A model generated the notes under the pieces. It was not told where the DNA came from. It saw only the letters and a list, made by a program, of their open reading frames with translations, and did not search any database. A program made the translations under genes and the position numbers. Below, one piece after another: positions 6,594 through 9,353 of a stretch of DNA of 9,353 nt. The stretch's first letter is position 1. Every line of letters starts with the position of its first letter. This stretch comes from Pseudorhodobacter antarcticus (GTDB lineage: Bacteria > Pseudomonadota > Alphaproteobacteria > Rhodobacterales > Rhodobacteraceae): NCBI GenBank assembly GCA_945897655.1, contig CAMDHB010000115.1, forward strand, positions 1 through 9,353. Reading direction: 5' to 3'.

Positions 6594-7256
6594 TTAGGGT
6601 GCCTTCAACGCCGCATCGTCCTCGCCAGTCCGCAGGGTGATTGTGACTGGCGCGTCGGTTCGGTTGCGCCAGAACCAGTCGTGGTTGCAGGTGAAAGCGT
6701 CGGTCAGATCGCCCGCCTTCTCGGGCGTCCCGCGGCCCTGTTCATCGCTGATCTTTAGGCCGCCACCATCGCCGTGCTGGTCAAAGTTCACCACGCTTCC
6801 GTTCGCAGTCCGGCCGAAACGGGCAGTCGGGCCTTCCTCCATCGCCAGCTCGACCTCGATCCCCTCGCCGGGGTTCAGGGTGTAGCTGACTTCGTCGCGC
6901 CAGGCGGGGTCCGGGACCTCGGCCTCAGACGGCGCGGCGACCTCGGGCGCAGGGTCCGTTTCAACCGGGGTTTCGGGCACTGGGTCTGTCTGGCCGGGCG
7001 TCGATGCGATCGCTGCCGCGATGGTGGCAAGTTGCGCGTCGATCCGGTCAAGCCGCGCAGCACGGTCGGCAGTATCCGGGGCAGGGGGACCAAAAGGTGC
7101 GGCGTCGGTTGCCTGCGCATCCGCGGCCGCCCCTGGCGCAAGCAGGTTGGACCGGATCAGGCCGCCGGGCGTGGCGGGCACCGAAGGCGCGGCGGTAGAA
7201 ACGGGCCTTGGGCCTACCCGCAGGGGGGCTGTGGGTGTTTGAAAACGGTCGGTCAT
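6594..7256 (-). CDS. HupE-associated 'transmembrane anchor'-type protein lacking an evident membrane segment
   Basis: This 220-residue protein has two parts. Residues ~1-120 are a Pro/Ala-rich, probably disordered stretch with a short helix (RAARLDRIDAQLATIAAAIA) and many Glu/Pro. Residues ~120-220 form a conserved domain with 'SYTLNPGEGIEVELAMEEG', 'GSVVNFDQHGDGGGLKISDE', 'GRGTPEKAGDL' and 'NHDWFWRNRTDAPVTITLRT'. That domain matches what I recall of small 'transmembrane anchor proteins' encoded next to HupE/UreJ-family genes, whose function is unknown. Those normally have an N-terminal membrane helix; none is visible here. I chose ATG 7256, preceded by AAGAAGGG at good spacing; it lies 14 bases after the HupE-like reading frame, suggesting a former operon. 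Downstream is the oxidoreductase remnant. Confidence 0.75.
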   Translation of the reverse strand: MTDRFQTPTAPLRVGPRPVSTAAPSVPATPGGLIRSNLLAPGAAADAQATDAAPFGPPAPDTADRAARLDRIDAQLATIAAAIASTPGQTDPVPETPVETDPAPEVAAPSEAEVPDPAWRDEVSYTLNPGEGIEVELAMEEGPTARFGRTANGSVVNFDQHGDGGGLKISDEQGRGTPEKAGDLTDAFTCNHDWFWRNRTDAPVTITLRTGEDDAALKAP

Positions 7257-7270
7257 GGTTGACCCTTCTT

Positions 7271-7790
7271 TCAGGCGACGAAATAGCCGGTAATCAGCAC
7301 CCAATCGGGCCAAAGCCAGCCACCATCATCAGAACATTCACGGCATTGGCCCGCCGCATGAACGCGGGACGCGCCCACCATTGGGCCATCACCGTCAGGA
7401 ACAGCACCAAAGCCAACAACTGGCCCAACTCGACCCCGATGTTGAAGGCGATCAGATTGCCTAACAGCCCATTGGCCGAGATTTCATGGTTCTGGATCTT
7501 GATGGCCACGCCAAAGCCGTGCTTCAGGCCAAAGATCAGGGTGGCTGCCTTAGCATCGGGCTGCACGCCGAACCACAGCCGATGGGCCACAAGGTTGTAC
7601 CGCGATGATACCGGCGTTCATGGCGACAGAACACCAGTCTCCCGCGATCATCGTCACCGAATTGCCGATAGCGAACAGGCTGACACAGGCGGTGCTGCGA
7701 CTGTGGCCTGCCGAAGATCAGACAGGTGTGCCGCAAGACCAACCGTGACGCAGGCCCAAATCCGTGTGCTGCTTCACCATCATGGCGGCC
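7271..7790 (-). pseudogene. HupE/UreJ-family membrane protein, frameshifted
   Basis: HupE/UreJ proteins are polytopic membrane proteins linked to nickel or other metal handling. The C-terminal half is readable at 7590-7297: 'RLWFGVQPDAKAATLIFGLK', 'HGFGVAIKIQNHEISANGLL' and 'GNLIAFNIGVELGQLLALVL', with the conserved HGFG and FN.GVE motifs, ending '..VMMVAGFGPIG'. A frameshift follows; the proper end 'LITGYFVA' lies in another frame and stops at 7271. Upstream, a third frame gives 'LFAIGNSVTMIAGDWCSVAM', equivalent to the FAIGHSVT region, separated from the WFG segment by a frameshift and a loss of roughly 10-15 codons. Earlier still, 'HLSDLRQATVAAP' may be the first helix. At least three frame changes argue for a true pseudogene rather than one sequencing error. 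The 5' limit is uncertain. Confidence 0.7.
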
Positions 7791-7847
7791 CTGGGTTCTG
7801 CCCGTTCTGGAGGATTGGGCATGCGGTCCAGATCAAGCGACGCCGCT

Positions 7848-8171
7848 TCACCCCTTGGGCGCGCAGTAAACCCTGTACAGCGTTTCCAGCACGGCCTTAA
7901 CCTCGTCGCTGGCCAGGCTGTAATAGATGGTCTGCCCGTCGCGCCGGGTTGCGACCAGCCGCAACGCGCGCAGCTTCCCCAAATGCTGCGACAGCGCGGC
8001 GGGGGTCAGTTCCACGACCTCGGCCAGTTCACCAACAGACTTCTCGCCCAACAGAAGTTTGCACATCACGACCAACCGCTTGGGGTTGGCCATGGCGGCC
8101 AAGGTGGTGGAAACCTCTTCGGCTTTTGCCTCAAGGGCGGCGAACGTCGGGTCAGGAATGGCTGTTTTCAT
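7848..8171 (-). CDS. ArsR-family regulator, SqrR/BigR-type persulfide sensor
   Basis: The 107-residue protein is a winged helix-turn-helix repressor. 'LAAMANPKRLVVMCKLLLGE' (residues 24-43), 'SVGELAEVVELTPAALSQHL' (helix-turn-helix, 45-64) and the wing 'ATRRDGQTIYYSL' follow the ArsR pattern. It has exactly two cysteines, C37 in the helix after NPKRL and C103 in 'YRVYC' near the end. They are 66 residues apart, as in BigR (C42/C108) and SqrR (C41/C107), where they form a tri- or tetrasulfide link when sensing persulfides and so release DNA. No metal-binding ELCVCDL motif is present. The split YeeE genes divergent from it support sulfur sensing. I chose ATG 8171 because the family starts there; the frame stays open to 8240. 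The HupE-like pseudogene follows on the same strand. Confidence 0.88.
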   Translation of the reverse strand: MKTAIPDPTFAALEAKAEEVSTTLAAMANPKRLVVMCKLLLGEKSVGELAEVVELTPAALSQHLGKLRALRLVATRRDGQTIYYSLASDEVKAVLETLYRVYCAPKG

Positions 8172-8173
8172 GC

Positions 8174-8203
8174 TTGACACTTTAGCACTTGCGAATATAT
8201 GCA
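8174..8203 (+). promoter_or_regulatory. Candidate promoter for the YeeE genes with overlapping operator
   Basis: TTGACA at 8174-8179 is a perfect -35 box; 16 bases later TATATG (8196-8201) is a fair -10. The imperfect palindrome TGCGAATATATGCA (8190-8203, 10 of 14 symmetric positions) covers the -10. BigR/SqrR-type repressors are known to bind A+T-rich near-palindromes overlapping a -10 box. On the other strand the same bases give TATATT some 25 bases before the regulator's start codon, so the site could also autoregulate it. This is inference from position and sequence only. Confidence 0.5.
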
Positions 8204-8233
8204 GCAACAGGGTTGTCGGGAAGCAAGGCACAA

Positions 8234-8344
8234 ATGGCAAAGACTGGCTCGCATGATCACACCTTCCGCTGGGATGTCAGCACTATCCTTATCGCAGTCT
8301 GCATCCTGACGCCAAGTGCGTGGTCTTTCCCGGACCTGACCTGA
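8234..8344 (+). CDS. Possible 36-residue leader ORF with one membrane helix
   Basis: An ATG preceded by AAGG five bases upstream opens a frame reading MAKTGSHDHTFRWDV and then STILIAVCILTPSAW before a TGA. The second half is hydrophobic enough for a single membrane helix, with a charged N-terminus. It lies in the ~250-bp leader between the putative promoter and the first YeeE-like gene, 108 bases before that start. I do not recognise the family. It could be a small membrane protein of the same transcript, the remnant of a larger gene, or a chance frame. Confidence 0.35.
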   Translation: MAKTGSHDHTFRWDVSTILIAVCILTPSAWSFPDLT

Positions 8345-8452
8345 CATCTGCCCCTGACGCCCCCGCCCTGAACCAACCGCTTGCCCCTCAGCTCGGCCAA
8401 AGCCGCAGGGCCCAAGTTCGGCCGACCCACCCGTTACGGAGCCCACAAAAGA

Positions 8453-8878
8453 ATGACAACTGACTTTACCCCCTATGCCGCGATCATCGGTGGCATCCTG
8501 ATCGGTCTTGGCACCGTTATTCTGATGGCATTCAACGGTCGCATCGCCGGAATGACCGCCATGTTGGGCGGCATTCTGGAACCCAAGAACCCCGATACCG
8601 GGTGGCGACTGGCCTTCCTTGTGGGCGCGGTCGCCGCACCCTTTCTTGCCACGGTGATCGGGGCCGAGTTCGCCTTTGCGGCGCCGACCACGGGCCCCTT
8701 GCTGGTGCTGGGCGGTCTGATCGTCGGTGTCGGTGTGACCTATGGTTCGGGATGGACCTCGGGGCATGGGATCTGTGGGTTGGCCAGATTGTCGCCAAGG
8801 TCCCTCGTCGCCACCGTGACCTTCATGGCCTCCACTTTCGCCACCGTCACCCTGATCCGCCACGGCTTTGCAGGATGA
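8453..8878 (+). CDS. YeeE/YedE-family transporter half, PmpA-like
   Basis: This 141-residue inner-membrane protein has about four hydrophobic segments: residues ~8-26 ('AAIIGGILIGLGTVILMAFN'), ~52-70, ~80-100 and ~118-135. Full-length YeeE proteins import thiosulfate through a row of conserved cysteines; split homologues act as two half-size subunits. The family patterns 'FNGRIAGMTAMLGGIL' and 'YGSGWTSGHGICGLARLSPRS' are present, and the Cys in SGHGICG is the expected functional cysteine. I chose ATG 8453 since the family begins there; ACGGAG lies 11 bases upstream, while the 24 codons from 8381 look like random leader. The gene overlaps the next by four bases (ATGA), so the two halves are probably translated together. 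The SqrR-like gene is divergent from it. The cargo is inferred to be thiosulfate or another sulfur species. Confidence 0.85.
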   Translation: MTTDFTPYAAIIGGILIGLGTVILMAFNGRIAGMTAMLGGILEPKNPDTGWRLAFLVGAVAAPFLATVIGAEFAFAAPTTGPLLVLGGLIVGVGVTYGSGWTSGHGICGLARLSPRSLVATVTFMASTFATVTLIRHGFAG

Positions 8879-9318
8879 AACCGATGAACCGCATCCTCTC
8901 GGCCCTCGCCTCCGGACTTGTGTTTGGTCTGGGTATTGCCATCTCGGGCATGGGCAATCCTGCCAAAGTGCTGAACTTCTTTGACCCCTTGGGATCCTGG
9001 GACCCAAGCCTGGCCCTGGTCATGGCGGGCGCGCTGATCACGGCGGCCATCGGGTACCGGGTGATCTTTGGCCGCCTTCCGGCCCCAGTCCTTGACACAA
9101 GGTTCCATCTGCCAAAGAGCCGGACCATTGACGTTCGCCTCATCGGTGGCTCGGCCCTGTTCGGGGTGGGCTGGGGCATTTCGGGCTTTTGTCCGGGTGG
9201 TGCCATTCCGGCACTTGGGTTTGCCCCCTGGCCGACCGCGCTGTTCCTGATCTCGATGGGGGGCGGCATCCTGCTGGCCCGCTGGCTGCAAGCCTTGCCC
9301 CGCCGCCAAGTCGCCTGA
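8875..9318 (+). CDS. YeeE/YedE-family transporter half, PmpB-like
   Basis: This 147-residue membrane protein is the partner of the preceding gene. 'SGLVFGLGIAISGMGNPAKV' followed by 'LNFFDPLGSWDPSLALVMAG' and 'LFGVGWGISGFCPGGAIPAL' are the second-half signatures of the family; the Cys in GFCPG is the conserved one. About four hydrophobic segments are seen, and the C-terminus is basic (LQALPRRQVA). ATG 8875 overlaps the upstream stop as ATGA. A second ATG at 8884, with AGGA nine to twelve bases before it, is an equally possible start and would remove three residues. The upstream frame is open back to 8602 but is a shadow of the first half. The next gene begins 22 bases after the stop, so at least three genes seem to be co-transcribed. 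Confidence 0.85.
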   Translation: MKPMNRILSALASGLVFGLGIAISGMGNPAKVLNFFDPLGSWDPSLALVMAGALITAAIGYRVIFGRLPAPVLDTRFHLPKSRTIDVRLIGGSALFGVGWGISGFCPGGAIPALGFAPWPTALFLISMGGGILLARWLQALPRRQVA

Positions 9319-9340
9319 CATCCAAAAAAAGGAAAATTCC

Positions 9341-9353
9341 ATGACCGTCATTG
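9341..9353 (+). CDS. Start of a further gene, cut by the window end
   Basis: ATGACCGTCATTG starts 22 bases after the PmpB-like gene and follows a strong purine-rich ribosome site (AAAAAAAGGAAAA, 9324-9336). Only four codons (MTVI) are visible, so the product cannot be named. In related sulfur loci a persulfide dioxygenase, rhodanese or similar gene often follows, which is context only. Confidence 0.5.

Noticed and set aside
8168..9007. Long minus-strand ORFs over the YeeE genes (also 8740-9351)
   Set aside because: Gln/Gly/Arg-rich low-information translations antisense to two clearly recognisable membrane proteins.
1..9353. CRISPR array, tRNA, rRNA or phage module
   Set aside because: No regularly spaced repeats, no cloverleaf-like or ribosomal sequence and no phage structural genes were seen on either strand by eye.

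Overview
The window comes from an alphaproteobacterium, most likely of the Rhodobacteraceae/Roseobacter type. The basis is its high G+C, the style of its transposase, an SqrR/BigR-like regulator and a HupE/UreJ-plus-anchor gene pair. This placement is by recognition of protein families only; no search was run. I see no rRNA, tRNA or CRISPR array.

Region 1 (1-4002) holds three sound genes: the 3' part of an endonuclease/exonuclease/phosphatase (EEP) family gene (+) ending in a good intrinsic terminator; a converging gene for a family 5 ABC-transporter periplasmic binding protein (-); and, divergent from it, a 518-residue phosphonate monoester hydrolase/sulfatase-type enzyme (+). The last two share a ~200 bp promoter region and may form a capture-and-hydrolyse unit for an organic sulfate or phosphate/phosphonate ester, although no permease or ATPase genes are present here. 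The hydrolase keeps its CxPSR nucleophile and most active-site residues, but lacks the usual lysine and one threonine.

Region 2 (4003-6593) is decayed. About 700 bp without a convincing gene is followed by a 1470 bp IS256-family element (4705-6174) with 22/25-matching terminal inverted repeats. Its transposase is broken by a 16-bp tandem duplication at the start and two in-frame TAG codons. It also carries two in-frame insertions, each made largely of a perfect palindrome. To the right of the element lies the N-terminal remnant of an FAD-dependent oxidoreductase, cut at the IS end.

Region 3 (6594-7800, - strand) holds a gene for a protein with the C-terminal domain of the HupE-associated 'transmembrane anchor' family but no visible membrane segment. 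It is preceded by a frameshifted HupE/UreJ-family pseudogene.

Region 4 (7848-9353) is an intact sulfur module. An ArsR-family regulator has the two cysteines, 66 residues apart, of the SqrR/BigR persulfide sensors. It is divergent from two overlapping genes for the halves of a split YeeE/YedE (PmpA/PmpB-like) transporter, followed by the first codons of another gene. A promoter with a consensus -35 box and an imperfect palindrome over its -10 lies between them, followed by a possible 36-codon leader ORF.

The most unusual signals are the palindromic in-frame insertions in the transposase, the altered active site of the hydrolase, and the compact SqrR/YeeE module beside eroding genes.
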